Shown one piece after another: positions 10,299 to 24,900 of a stretch of 64,000 nucleotides of DNA (its first letter is position 1; every line of letters begins with the position of its first letter). Made by a program: the position numbers and the translations under genes. This DNA comes from Owenia fusiformis. Taxonomy: Eukaryota > Annelida > Polychaeta > Sabellida > Oweniidae. Below the pieces are notes generated by a model. It worked only from the letters and a program-made list of their open reading frames with translations, did no database searches and was not told the DNA's origin. The stretch lies in assembly GCA_903813345.2 (NCBI GenBank), contig CAIIXF020000009.1:7002030-7066029 (forward strand), given 5' to 3'.

Positions 10299-12912
10299 TA
10301 GACTCTGCGCGCAGGGTATGGAAACATAGACTGCTGCTTTGCACAGCCAGCACCATCTATCTAATATTGAATAATGAAGATTGATAGTGGTCACTGCGGC
10401 TGCTTGTCATGAAAGTACAACAATATGGTCCTTCAATGTTCATTGCAGATTGCCATGGGTTTTCAAGGCAGCATGCCCATGATATGATATTCGCAATCCT
10501 GACATGAATAACTGAATGATAATGTATAGTAACCAAAATTCAACATATTTATTTGACAGCATTGGAATTTCTATGAAGAACAAGGTGACCATCATAGGTC
10601 GACGTGGAAAATGTGGTCAAAGTTGAAAATACTCTTCACTTTTGAAACTCATTTTCTACTTTAAATCGATCAAAAAGTTGTCAAAATTTAACACAAAACT
10701 ATACTTACGCCATGGTGCAAGGGGGTGCCTGCACAGTTGTGTGCCTTTGCAGTTGCTATAGCTCCATTTTGACAATTTTATTTTCAGCGGGTTTTCTTTT
10801 TCTTTTCATTTGTGTTGTTTTGGAGTAATGGCGGAGTTAAAATCGGGGAGACTCATCACCAGAAATTTTATTCAAAATCGATCCGCCTAACACACATGAT
10901 GCTCATATATCAGGTTAAAAACAGCTTTGAAATTAGTAATCATATTAATTGAATCAAAAAACGCAAATATTTAATCAATAAAATCATAGTTTTGTGATTA
11001 TTCCCCATTTTTCATATTGGTAATTATAGAACTATATCTTGTCGCGGTTTCACATGCAAGGTGTGTCAAGTAAAAGTTGCATCAGCCCAAGTGATCACGA
11101 GGACAAGTGTGTCCAGCTTTCAGTTGATTGGATGATTCGCCGTGAATAATTAAATTTCAATAACCCTATTGGTTAGATTGCTTACTATATATTGACGTCA
11201 AAACTAATCACAATCGTCATACCTAAAAATAACCCTTTCATAACAAACACACGTGTATATAAAGTAAACATAGTACCAGGCTACTGGGCCAGCCACAACA
11301 AAACTTCCAAACCATGCATGGCATTTCTCTTGAAAGACAAAATTAATCAATAGATTTGAAACCAGAAACAAATCATATAAATATTGACAAACAAAATCAA
11401 CCATATACAAAAAATTGTGAAAGGCCACAAGATACAGATACAACTTGATGGCGCGGGACAAGCTCGACATTTCAATTAATATTATCCAAATAAGTAATCC
11501 ATTACATTTCAGATGACCTCTAGTCTAATGATCGAACGATCTAAACACCTTGATCAAAAATTCTTTCAAAATAATGCAGTTTTTCACCACTCTGAGCAGT
11601 TTTCAAGTGATTTTGGGCCTAAGTTGTGAAAAGTCAACCCCTCCTGGAATTTTATATAAAGTGACAAATCCTGGCTACGGGTCTGACCTTACTGAGTATC
11701 TATAGTAACTTTTTTCTGAACCCCAAACGTTAAAGTGTGCGCCTGACCCGGCTACGTATAGCACAGAGTTTATACTGGCGGATTAGACTAGTTCATTTTT
11801 TATATGTGTGTGAAAGCTTTCTCTTATTTGCGTTTTTTTCGTTCAGTACGGTTTTGTTATAATTGCCGAGGTCATATAACCGGGATGAAACAATGATTAT
11901 CGTTGACTGCCCACACACAAAACATACGTTGAGTGAACAGTGTTATTACAAACAACAGGCTTTAGAATACAAAGCCCAGTAGTGTGATAATAAGCTGTAC
12001 ACTACCACTGCTGCATGTACATATTAGCAGGGCTCCCAAAGAGTGGATAGGGAGGTTGTGTTTGTCACTTTTAAATTTTACATTTCAAAATTGTCATTTT
12101 ACATGTCATAATTTGTTGGTTTCATCCGTTTAGCCAATCAAAACATTGTAAAACAATAAATTGTCTGTTACGTACAATCAATTTTGTTCAGTTTTGATTA
12201 GTTGTCAGAATAAAGTTACGTTCATCTGAATCCATGTATCAAAACAAAAATCTTATTTTCACTTCAAAATACTTCAGTGAGATGAATGCTCGGAATTGTC
12301 ACATGCAATAACTTATTGTCGTATTCGTTATTTTATCTTCTTGATAGTAGCATTTAGTCGCATATTGGATGCCAGGTCACCTTGGGGAGTCCAACATTTA
12401 TGTGTGTACTCATGGAAGTAAATTCCCCGGTGTAGCCGAGAGCCACAAACTTTTCAACAGCTTCGAAATGGCCAATTTCTCTCATATATACTCTAAATAT
12501 TTTATTATTTAGCACCTACAAAGTATTGCTAATAACCATATGTAATTTCAATAAGGAAACTTATCTGGTTACATGTAAATTCAATATCAACACTAGCTGT
12601 TCTCTCAACACGCCCTGGCTTACCTTGTGGTGACAAACCCTGGATTTTCGCTATTTATAGTTTATCAACACCTGGACGCATGCACATTTTTTAGTTTATC
12701 GGGCACTTTAAGACCTGATCTCATGAAAAAGCTTCAATATTTAGGTTATTTAATACAATTATAAAAAGAAAGCCCTCCCTTTTTTCAATTATTTCAATAT
12801 TTGTTCACAAATATTACAAGTAATCAATAAGTTTGTAAGGATCAATTAACATGTTTATCATTCATTGCCCTTTGTTGCCACTTTAAACTCATGTTAAATG
12901 GTGATGGTGACA
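10299..12912. other. no gene seen; one repeat fragment at about 11545-11690
   Basis: Long AT-rich stretch between ATF4 and the TRAF gene. The only recognised item is a piece of the CAGGCCCGTAGCCAGG family (11545-11690), with TTCTTTCAAAATAATGCAG and ending CTGGCTACGGGTCTG. No splice-supported exon was found. Confidence 0.4.
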
Positions 12913-13060
12913 AGGCCTTAACATGCAAAATCTCACCACCTGCCATTTGTTACAAACTCGCCATTGTTACATATACTGAACACCTACCTGCAAACAATGT
13001 CCACAAAAAGGTTGAAACTATGACAATATGTCACCACTGCTGGTGGTGACATAAAAAGGA
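12913..13060. mobile_element. MITE, TCACCACC...GGTGGTGACAT family, copy 1
   Basis: Shares AAC/TATGCAAAATCTCACCACC, CCATTTGTTACA, CCACAAAAA and ACAATATGTCACCACT with copies at 17672-17817 and 18135-18242. It ends GGTGGTGACAT, inverted relative to the start. Length about 145 bp. Confidence 0.55.
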
Positions 13061-13534
13061 AATATAAATCAACGATAACATTTTACTCAATTTATTTTAT
13101 TACTTATAATTTATTCTAAGACTACAACTTAACTACAGTTTCTAAAATGTTCCTGATGAACAATCCTCGCGTTTCATGCTTTTCTCTGCAACTACATGTT
13201 CGGTATATTACATAAACCTACCATTGTATAAAAAACATTGTATCAAAATCTTTGGTCTTCATGACACAAAAGCCCCACTATCCCTAAACCTGAGTTTTTA
13301 CTCCATTCAGCATGTAAATCTCGTGTAAAAACGTTCCACTATTTACAAATGTAAAAATCCTCTCAAAATACGCTCCATGTGAAAACACTTGGGCATCTTT
13401 CTCACAAAATACTTTCTCACATTTACATATCAACATTCACTTAAACTCTACTCTACAATGCACCATTTTAGTTATACAACCCTTACACTATACAGCTTTG
13501 GCATTTACCAATGAGGAAAACATATGTGTGTATA
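13061..13534. other. no gene seen
   Basis: AT-rich non-coding spacer between two MITEs. Confidence 0.4.
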
Positions 13535-13669
13535 CAGGCCCGTAGCCAGGATTTGCCAAGGGGGGGTTCATTTTTCAAAAATTTCCAGGGGGGGGTTCAC
13601 ATTTGACAAATTTTTGGCCAGGGGGGGGGTTCGCCCGAACCCTGCGAACCCCCCCTGGCTACGGGCCTG
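13535..13669. mobile_element. complete copy of the CAGGCCCGTAGCCAGG repeat (135 bp)
   Basis: Starts CAGGCCCGTAGCCAGG and ends CCTGGCTACGGGCCTG, perfect inverted termini with TATA on the left and GTATA on the right. The middle is made of G-rich/C-rich runs around GGTTCA and GAACC. Truncated relatives lie at about 5538-5745, 6160-6358, 11545-11690, 24085-24200, 29980-30079 and 49812-49958, making this the most frequent repeat family in the window. Confidence 0.75.
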
Positions 13670-13752
13670 GTATAAATAAATTACAAAATATTCAAAAAAT
13701 GAGATTAGTATTGTTCTGATATGATTGCAGAATAATCTAGAGCCCCTTTATG

Positions 13753-13842
13753 TACTGGGTGGCCTCAAATTAGGTTTACAGTTATTGAATAATCTCTTTC
13801 TGTAAACTGTGAACCTACTTTCACTTTTTGGACCACCCTGTA
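13753..13842. mobile_element. 90 bp mariner-like solo MITE
   Basis: Left end TACTGGGTGGCCTCAAATTA; right end reverse complement TACAGGGTGGTCCAAAAAG. Internal AGGTTTACAGTT is mirrored by AAACTGTGAACCT. The ACCCTGTA terminus is shared with the mariner group elsewhere in the window. Confidence 0.5.
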
Positions 13843-15413
13843 TAAAATTCAACTTTGACTGATAAGTTCATCTACAATTTGCAAAGGCTAATAAGCCCAT
13901 TTAAAGCAGAGGTTAAGGCTAATTCAGCTATAATTATGTCTTTATACAAAGATGATATGAGGCATTCTTTGGTAAATTGCTGACAATTGTTATTGTAAAT
14001 TGCATCTATACTGTCATTTCGCTAACTACTAACATTATAATATTCCTTCTCAGAGCCCTCAGTTCAAAATCTCCTTCACTCTGATATGTCATTCTATTCA
14101 GGATAATTGGATATTAATTACATCACATTCCAAATGTAAACGAAGAAAAAAGGCATATTATATGTACTTTCGTGAGCTCTACTGTGAGTTACATTTTAAT
14201 TGAGCTTTTATATCAGGCATAAAAGTAAACAAAAAGTTTACATGTGGATATGAATAATACAATTAAGCGAAAATATGATAAATTACATTATAATATAAAT
14301 AAAGACGGTTACATAGGAGAAGGAAAAATTGTGTTATATATATATGGTATATACATGTACTATAGTTCTTTGAATAATGGTCCACATCCAGCTATTAAAA
14401 GTTTACTTGCTACATTCATTTTATAAATATATTGAGTTAGGGATAAGGTCATAATATCAATTTATTCTTACACAAAAAACTAATGATATGAATCCTCAGA
14501 CTTTTCCAAGACAAGGTTTAAGGTAGTTTTGCATTTTTATAAGTATAGAAAAAATAATTTGTGGGAGTGCTTTTTCAACATAACTTTAACATTTTGATTT
14601 TAAACTATGTGATCTACAGATCTACAATAATGTGTAAGCTTCCAAATATAATTTTGAAAAATATAACCCATTTAATTAAATATTGTAAATTGTAATCATA
14701 AAATACCCATCATATGGAACTACCTTAACAGGCATCGACGTATGTGTTAATCATTGATGGTGTACATTTCTTTTTGACATTGATATGCAAAATTAATATG
14801 ATTTTGGGGATAAATTTATTTGTCACCCCCTCCCGAAGTATCATTAATTTCTAGGTGGAAGAATATAAATTTTTTGACCTGATTCCTTGGTAATAATTAG
14901 GATATACAGAATATCCCATAAGCATACATAGGAGTATAATAAAGTTGGACATTCTAAACTTTGAGACAATTGTCCAATACGTCATTTTATGTACCATCAT
15001 TATTTGGTTTGATAAATCAAGGTTCTAGCCATGAGAATTGGGTTCGCAGTAGGAATCCCATATTATATTTAGCTATTATACCAGTGGGTCAAGCCACCAT
15101 GGGATCCCTAGTTAACACTATACATTGTATAAAGAAATGTTCAATGTATCCACATGCAATACTAAAAATATATGGTGTTTAATCGTATATTGATGAAAAA
15201 TACACTTTTTTAGTCACGGCTTTTCAAATCATTATATGTTCTACTAGCAAGTGTGTGTCTTTTTGTACAGTGTAATATGGCATCATTCCCTCAAACATGG
15301 GATTAATAGGATTAACTCAGACTAGGTGTACATAATTAATCGTACATCTATTGATAGATGTGCATTTTAATAAGAAGCTATATCAATGCTCAATTATTTA
15401 AAACACACAAATT
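13843..15413. other. no gene seen
   Basis: Very AT-rich intergenic sequence downstream of the TRAF gene. No supported exon or repeat boundary. Confidence 0.4.
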
Positions 15414-15710
15414 GAGATCAAATGAAAACTTAAATGAACAAGATCTATTGTAATGATATAATTAAAATGAGATCAAATGAAAACTTAAATGAACAAGATC
15501 TATTGTAATGATATAATTAAAATTAGATCAAATGAAAACTTAAATGAACAGGATCTATTGTAATGATATAATTAAAATGAGATCAAATGAAAACTTAAAT
15601 GAACAAGATCTATTGTAATGATATAATTAAAATGAGATCAAATGAAAACTTAAATGAACAAGATCTATTGTAATGATACAATTAAAATGAGATCAAATGA
15701 AAACTTAAAA
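15414..15710. repeat. 55 bp minisatellite, five full copies plus a partial
   Basis: Unit begins GAGATCAAATGAAAACTTAA and ends TGATATAATTAAAAT (55 bases). Copies are nearly identical, with single changes such as AACAGGATC versus AACAAGATC and GATACAATT versus GATATAATT. It lies just downstream of the TRAF stop codon, possibly within the 3' UTR. Confidence 0.9.
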
Positions 15711-15960
15711 GGCTAAAAAACTCATTACTGCAAAAACTAAATATATAAGAGGACATATCCTACATAGATTATGGGCACTAAAATACTGTGCATTTTTGGT
15801 TTGATAATACTGCATTAAAATTAATGGTTGATCTGTTATATATAATGATCATATTGCAGATATTCAATTCCTACACATATAATATCATAAATTGTGGAAT
15901 AACATGCATTGATATTGCATTGCTGATTAAAATAAATTATTTAAAACTGGCCACATGTCC

Positions 15961-18900
15961 CTACGACTTAGATCCTACAGATGGCACCACTATCTCAGGG
16001 GGTATACAATGACTTACATCGACTTGAATGAAAATTACATCATTTTTCACAAATCGTCCCTTGAGAAACTCGTTGGTTGGCATGACCTTCAATCTGCCTC
16101 GCTTTGAAACATTTCTGTGCTCCGCTGTGGTAGCGCGCGGAACCTGATGACAGAGAACATTTATAGAAAGGTTTTGACGTTCTCCCGCAGTTTCACTCTG
16201 ATCAAAAACAGTCACGTTACAATTTCCATCAAATGGGAATTTCAACTGTCCATCATTGAGTCCCTTCTCTAAGATGACAAACAATGATGTGTACATATCA
16301 TTGTTCTCCCTGTATCCAGCTAGCTCTATAGCCACACAAACCTTGTAGCCGGGACGCCCCGTGTAAAAAGAGGGACTCGTAATACGACACTGGTTGTCTT
16401 GAGGGAGGGTTATCTTCCAGAGAAGTTTACCATTGTAGCTAGTGGTTTCCAGATGAGAGATCAACTCTGCCTGGCTGTTAAGTATAACCTGTTGTCTCTC
16501 CAACATTCTAAAAGTAGATTTAAGACGAGACATATAAAAATCGGCAGTTTAACAGAATCAAATGGCACATTTATAAAACACTAGAAAAATAGTAACTTTA
16601 ATGAGAAGTTCTAATTGACCATCATGTAGCCATAACCAGACAGTAGTAATGTTTACTTTATCCAATGCAGAACAAATCATCTATAACCAGACAGTAGTAA
16701 TGTTTACTTTATCCAATGCAGAACAAATCATCTATTTTACATGAAATTAAAGTTAATTTCTTCAAAAAGATTTAATTGTGTGTACGAGCCTGATTTCTGG
16801 TTTAATTTAGAATTGTCTAGTTCTTCATTTGAATAAATTCTTTTGATTTCAATTCATCAACTTAAATCTGTTGAATTGGAACACCCCTGGGACTAGCAAA
16901 ATGAGTTTTCCGATATTCACATTTCAAAGTTTCTTAACATGTGAGGCAATGGGAGATAACAATACTAAGATACAGAGTGTTCACAATGTGAGATGTTTGG
17001 ATTAGACATGTGTTCGGATATACATGATTTAGTATACATGTATCACCGTTGTCATAGAGACTTACACAGACTGCTGTTCATACTGTCGGAACAATCGTAT
17101 ACTCCGATCTTTCGTTGCCTCAAGCTCTCGCTCTGTCAGCCTCAGTTTGGATTCTTGACCCTGAATCTGATTGGTTACCAGGACCATATGATGGTGGCCT
17201 GCCTCAGCATAGTGGGCATTTATGTTCTTGCGCTTATCCTGTAATATGTATAAATATAGTAATGGAGGGAAAAATGCAGTTTAATTGCTCAGTTTATGTC
17301 GTAATTTGCTTGCCAAAATGAATGAACCAACATACCAGCCTACGTATGACTTACGTATGAGCCTATGTAACAATGTTAACCCACACACAGACTCATTACC
17401 AGTAACTTAATCAATAGTGTCAAAAAACAAATTATATACCAAATAGACAAAGATTATCTTACCATATGCTGACATCCTATGTTGGCAAATGCGCACGGAA
17501 TGGTTACCAGAGGACAATCCCCTTCAACTGGGTCAATATGTCTAGGAATATCCTCCCGTAAGATGCCAGTATCAGCACAAATGTGACAGCTTACAGGGAA
17601 TTTCATACATTTCATGAGCTGGTGTTTCTGAAAAGGAATTCTTCTTTATATCATACTCATAAATTGGTTTTAACAAGGCATTAATATGCAAAATGTCACA
17701 ACCTACCATTTGTTACAGATGACGAATACAGAATATCAACCGATGGATGCCGCATATCATCCACAAAAAATTTAGAGACAATAACAATAGGTCACCTTTT
17801 CTGGTGGTGACATAATAAAAGCTATTTGGCATATTTTCATGATCCCAAGGAGGATTGGGTTCCAACTTGATGTTCCAATCTTTAATCTCAAACATGATAC
17901 AATATTGCTATTCGTGCCTGTATATTTCTATGGCTGCAAGGAGAATGGTCGATATTCTTAATTGAATTTTGTATTCACGAGTATCCAAAAATTCAACACA
18001 GAATTTATAATGAACTGGTCTTGTAAACCATAGCAGTCAGCAAGTCAAGTTTCATTGTTGCTAGTTTTAGTTTTCCAATATATTTGATTTTTGTGCATCC
18101 AATCAAAATTTATGTAATGATATATTACAACAAAGCATTAACATGCAGAGTGTCACCACCTACCACTTGTAACAGACACCAACCACCAAATCCAACCACA
18201 AAAAAGTTGGAGACCGTAACAATATGTCACCACTTTTTTAATAAAATATACTCCTCAAAAAAAGTTAAGGACCAGTCTTTTTCCTCATAGGTTTACATGT
18301 TAAACCCCATGTATCTTAAATCTCAATTTTCTAAGCCCGAAACGAAAGAAAAACTGTTATTGTAAATGGATATGTACCTTGACTCTATGGTCCTTAACTT
18401 TTTTTGAGGAGTATAGTAAAGTATTAGACAACCAGCCAAGAATGGCACATTCAGCACCTCTCTTTAAGAAGTACAACATTTTACCTGTAAACCAGGTGTA
18501 TGAATTTAATGTTTCAAATTTTGTCTATTGTTGTATTAACCGAGAACCTGTTTATGCAAAACTATATAATGATTATTTTAATCAAAATGAATATTTTCAC
18601 AATTATCCTACCAGAAGAAGTCATGATTTACATGCTAGGGCTTACAAAACAAAAATAAGGTTATATTCAATCAAAGTACAGGGTCCAAGAATCTGGAATT
18701 CTATCTCAGATCATGTCAGATTTTTGCCTTCTTTACTTCACTTTAAAATGACTAGAAAGAAAAACTTAATTGCTGAAATATAATAATAATATATTGTCAC
18801 CTCATCTACCTTTCCATCCATACATTTTCCTAAACCGAAATAGAGTTAACACACATTGGCAGCCACAACCCACCACCACTAGCCATAAGTTAGATGCATA

Positions 18901-21900
18901 CAATATGTATAGTTATTATTGAATTTTCATTTTTGTCACTAAAACAACTTCATACACTTGTTAAAGTGTCAGTTGATGTATAATTTATGTATCATAGTTT
19001 GACAATAAAGTATGTAACTAACTAAAAAACTAACTAGTAAATAAATTGTTCTTTGAACAAACTATCAAAAAATCTGTATGATGAGAGTCCTGAATCTTGG
19101 GTCAATAAAAGAAACTTCTTTATGTTACGAATTCGTAAATTATGGTAACCATGTATATAATGACATCACAGTTAGAGAACAATTATAGACTTTTCAAATT
19201 CCTAACATTATAAATTTTCTGTTAATGGCCCCCGCATCTGATATTATTCAATAATCCATGTTTGAGACAAGTTACTCATTTGCAGACACCAGGGAAAACC
19301 AATTTGAGTCTGCTCAATGATTGACAGAGGACTTCATATAAAAATGCTTTATAACATTAATTCCATGTTGAATGTACTTAGAACCTAAAGCATTCTAAAC
19401 TACATGACTTTTGAAACCAGAACAACAGCAACGCCAAATTGCAAAGCGTAGAGAATCCCATCGTACAGAAATGGCTGGCATTTTTACAAACAAAATATAT
19501 AGCAAATATCATAAAATAAGACCCATAAGAAAGGCCACCATTTTCAAAACGGTTGCTCACTAGTCAAGTTGTCATCAGAAGAAGTAATATGCTTTTAAGT
19601 ATAGCCACATATAAAAAATTTTAAAAATCGCACACACATACATGTAAATGCTGGCCATTTTTTAAAAATGGCTGCCTACTACCCAATATGTCATAAGACA
19701 GTATGCAATCCTTACGAGTATTCACATATCAAATATGAACAAAATCGCTCCATAATTTTTTGAATTATAATAAAACATGTAAAATATAACACACATAAAA
19801 ATGGTGGCCATTTTTCAAAATGGCCGATTACTCCCCAAAGTTTATTAGACAATGTGCCATGCTTAAAGTATTCACATATCAAATATGAACAAAATCGCTC
19901 CAATACTTTTCGAGTTATAAAAAAATGTAAAAATGACAGCCATTTTTTAAAATGGCCACCTAATACGCGAAGTGTCATGAGACAGAGTGCAAGGCTCATA
20001 AGTATTCACATATCAAATATGAACAAAATCGCTCCACTACTTTTCAAGTTATAGTAAAAATACGTAAAAAATGATGGCCATTTTTCAAAATGGCCGCCTA
20101 CTACCCAAAGTGTCATTAGACAGTTTGCCATGCTTATAGTATTCACATATAAAATATGAACAAAATCGCTCCACTACTTGTTTTAGTTATAGTAAAAAAT
20201 GTAAACCAATACACGTTTTCAAAATGGCCGCCTACTACCCAAAATGTCATTAGACATTGGGCCATGCTTATAGTATTCCCATACCAAATATGAACAAAGT
20301 CGCTCCACTACTTTTCAAGTTACAGCAAAAATCGTAAAATGACGTGTAAAGGCAGCCATTTTTCAAGATGGCTGCCATGTATTTCTTCTGTATTTACATT
20401 TCTAGCTTAATCAATATCCTTTATAACCTTTTTACATTTAAAACATATTGCTATTACAGTTTTATACGCAGTGCCTAAATTATTGTAAAATCGGCACTAA
20501 AATGGCCGCCATTTTTAAATGGGTGGCCATTTTGAAAATCGGTTTTCGAGCAGAACTTCTACCCCCATTGATTGGTTATGTGTGTACAAAATATGAACAA
20601 AATTGGGCCAACGGTATTTGAGTTATTGCCCGGACGGACAGACGTATGTACGTACGGATGGACGGACGGAGGCGTTCCCTATATCCCTCCGAACTTCGTT
20701 CGATGGGATAAAAATGTCCAGACTTACTGTAATGTCTGCCACAACAACTTCCAAGCCACAGTGCTGACAACATTCTAGCCTTCTTGGGCATGTCACCAGG
20801 TGGCTCTGTAGGTCACGACGTATGATATCTTTCTCTGGGCAAGATTCATTACCACAGGAGACTCTTTCAAAGGGACATACTTTCTTGTGATCCTGAAAAC
20901 AGACACACAATTCAACTTTTATATTCAATACAATGTTAAAGAGGAAATTGTTTTTTATATTTACCATTGGAAACAACAATTTCATTTTGGGTTAAAGTGT
21001 AATTTTATATAACTGTTATACCCATCTGCCAAGATTAGAACTGATTGTCTGATTATGAATGGAGGAACTTCATTTATTTAAAGAGCGAGGGAAAGTATCG
21101 CAACAGATTTTTGACAGTGAATAATTTTTTTCTAGTAGTTTCTGGCTGTACAAAAATGAATGCATGTGAAAGGCCAATGTATTATCTTTAAGAAAAATTC
21201 AAAGAATGGTTTCAAGATCAATTGGATTATCTCGTAAGCCATGTTTAATCCACCCATCAACAAGCTTTTTTTCAAAATACAATCGTCATTTTCACCATCG
21301 TCCCTCATTTTTTTTTACAATTTTCATGCAAAGTTACATTGTACTTGAACACATGTTTCATCACTTAAAATATATAAGGAACTCCTCGTGGATTAGGATT
21401 ATGATAATCCAATATAAGGGGATCCAATGGGGCTATGCTTTTAGTACAGCACACTCATATAAGATGTCATTAGTGTGCCATAAAGTTAGTTCAAAATGTT
21501 TTCATAAATGAATGGTTGGACTTGTTTGATCCCCTGCTGTTTGATCCCCTGTTTTAATCAATGGAGCATAACCGCAGCATTTCCACAAAAATTCTGAATA
21601 CCTGTCAAGTTGACTGTTTAATGTTTGAGTGCAGTTAAACCTGTGTGTGTGTGTAAGTTGCTAAGAAATTCTAAATACCTCTCTTTATGATAATTTCTAT
21701 GGTGCCTTATTATAGCATTTACTTTGAACAGGTTTTCTGTATCTTGTTTATCAGTAATGATTCACGAGGTACAGTGCTATTAAAATCATAAATACAGTAC
21801 AAGAATTTAGTACATCATACCTTTGCCAATAATTTTAGTAAGACAAATATTTTGATCCAGCTTCTGAAAAAACATTGAACATGTTTCTATATGATGATGT

Positions 21901-24900
21901 GTTATAACACACTTCCTTATTTGAGTTTATCTCCAGATTGATTATTCAAATAATGAAATGAAGGATGATATGCTAAGAATAATTTTTGCATATTCATCAA
22001 TTCAAGAAATGTTATCCTAAGAAAATGTTATGAGTAACATACACTCTTACCTTAATGTTAACATTAGTGAGATTAAGCTTGCATATAAAATCGAAACGCC
22101 AACCTATGACCAATCGCCCATACAAATGCATCGCTAAATATTTTCCATTCATATTTAGGTTGTGAAAAACATTGCAAGCTTAAAGTCCCTATTGAGAGTC
22201 TCTGAAAACCACAATCAATACCATTGAGTGTGTGGTGTATACTACCTTTATCATTATTTCTAAGATTTACAATAACATCTTTTTAGCAAAATGTCCGATT
22301 TTCTTCCATATTAATGTGAATAAATATAAACAAACATAGAATGATTCTATTGGTTGAGTCAACAATTTCAGTATTAGGGAGGTTAAGATCGCACTATTTT
22401 GATGAACGTACACATGGAATGTGTAAACTTATGGTCCCCTATTCACGGTGTTATAGCATGACGGTTACGTCAAGGCGATTTGCAAAATTTTGCGGTAACG
22501 ATAACAAAAAATGGCGGATGGGAAAGGCAGCATGTCCTCTTTCTCGCCTGTAGGCAATATTCACAGATAAGATTTCCTTTTAAACTAGTTCCATTCGGTG
22601 ACGTATATATGGATGGTTATAAAGACTGGGTCAAATCTGCCAGGTGGTCTACAAGAAACAGAAATAATCTGTAAACCTACCGACTGAGATATCAAAAGTT
22701 TATAAGTTTTGATCTATTCTCGTGTTGTTTCAGTACATGAGCCACTCAAAATATTAACTGTAAGTATAAGTAAACTGTGTATAACTACTGCAAATTCAAA
22801 ATACATTATTATGGCTTGAGTAGAACATATTAGGTGGTTTCCAATGCTCAATTGGCTTTGTATGATCGTATGTAGGTTACATCTATATACCACAAGGTTT
22901 TTAGGCAATGTAGACCATGCCCTAACAATAAAAACAAAAATAAACAAATTACTAAATTTTTGTGTAGTTTTGAATTTCAAACTCGACAGTTTTTCTCTTA
23001 TTTCATGTTATCCCCGGGCATCAATTTGCAAAGGCTACGTTCAAAATATACATTACTGAAAGTATCACCGAATGCGATTCTTACATAAATCGTTCATCCT
23101 TTCATTGATACACAGAAGTAGAAAATAATGCGCCAACCTTAGTTTTATCTTCCATCGCGGCCATTTTATTGGATAAATCAGTGAACGTAGCTGTCCAACC
23201 TCGTTTTCAGAGGTGGCGTAACCGTCATGCTATAACACCGTGCTATTGACTATTTTCACATCACTGGCCTCTTTTTGCCTGATTGATATAATGCCAATTG
23301 ATGTAATGGTCCCCAGTTAAACCAGTTGAGAGATGGACAACATTACTGGGGGTCATAACAGTACTCGTTCATGTTCAAGTTCTCACACAAGTGTTTTACA
23401 CAGTCTGTAGCCAGCTTTTACCAAGGGGTATGAGCAGTTTTACCAACGGCAAAGCTTTTGCCTAGGGATGAACTTTTTGACAGTTTTGGCTAAAAAATCA
23501 TGCGAAGTGCTCAGATTGGTGAGAAACTGCATCATTTTGAAAGAATCTCTTGGGGGAGCAGCAGCTCCCTTTATCTCTCCCCCTCTACCTGCCTACGAGC
23601 CTGTGTACTTAACCTCTCTAATGTTCATGATCAATACTAAATGTAAAATTTTCACATTTTTCATATTTCTACTATTCTTATTGACCAATCCCCATTCATG
23701 TCATTTTAACAGGTCCTTAATCCCTTGTTTTCTAGTCGTATGTGCTTTTATTATTCAGTTTCACATTGTTTTGCCATGCCAGTTTTACATGTTTGCATGC
23801 TGAGTTTGTTTTATGTAATGTTTTTTGTTCCTTATATGGTTTACACATTCACTCAGTTGAGATGGGGTGTTGCCCCATTACTAGTTAATGTTGCCTAGAG
23901 TTTGTGACTGTACATACACAAAGTATTTCAAATATATATTTTAGAAAACATTTTATATTTGATTCCCACCCAAGGGTCTTCCACTCACCCATTAACATAA
24001 ACAAAACATGAACTCTAATAAAAATGCCAACAAGACTGCAAGGGAAACTTAATCTATGAATTGGACTTTGCCATATCACATGTATTAGTCCCGTGACCAG
24101 GGAGGGGGAGGAGGGGGGTTGAGAGACGACCCTCTCCCCTAGGCACATTTTCTGTCAACATCCTGCAATTTTTCACCACTTTAGTACTTTTCAAGTGATG
24201 TTCGGATGATGCTTTCATTTAATTGCTTGCACTGATGGTTTCTCTTAAAAATTCATGCACATAAGGTGATCTAGTATTTCAACACAGGACCCTGAAAGCG
24301 CTATTTGAGCTTGAAGTAGAAGTATTCATAGTATTACTGTTTGTATTATTAATCTCTATGATTTTTCAATAGGCTAACTCAGTCATTGAATGCAGGATTA
24401 AAACACAACACACATGAGTAATTCACCCACCTATGCATGTTATTATTGAAAAACATTGCCATCTTTTACATCACTCCTAAATTATTTTTGTAAACATGCA
24501 TCTTAAGAGGTTCATTTTTTTAAAAAAAACTCAAAAACAAACTTCATGGAGTTCCTTACATATTTTACTTGATGAAACATGTGTTCAAGTACAATGTAAC
24601 TTTGCATGAAAAATTGTAAAAAAAATGAGGGACGATGGTGAAAATGACGAATGTATTTTGAAAAAGCTTGTTGATGGGTGGATTAAACATGGATAATAAG
24701 ATAATCCAATTGATCTGGAAACTATTCTTTGAACTTTTCTTGAAGATTATAGATTCGCCTTTCCCAAGCATTTACTTTTTACAGCCAAAAACTACTCACA
24801 AAAAAATTATCAACTGTCAAAATTATCAAAAGTCTGTTGCGATACTTTCCCTGCTCCTTTTATTTTTTGTTTAGGATTTGGTAATTTATATTTCACTTCA

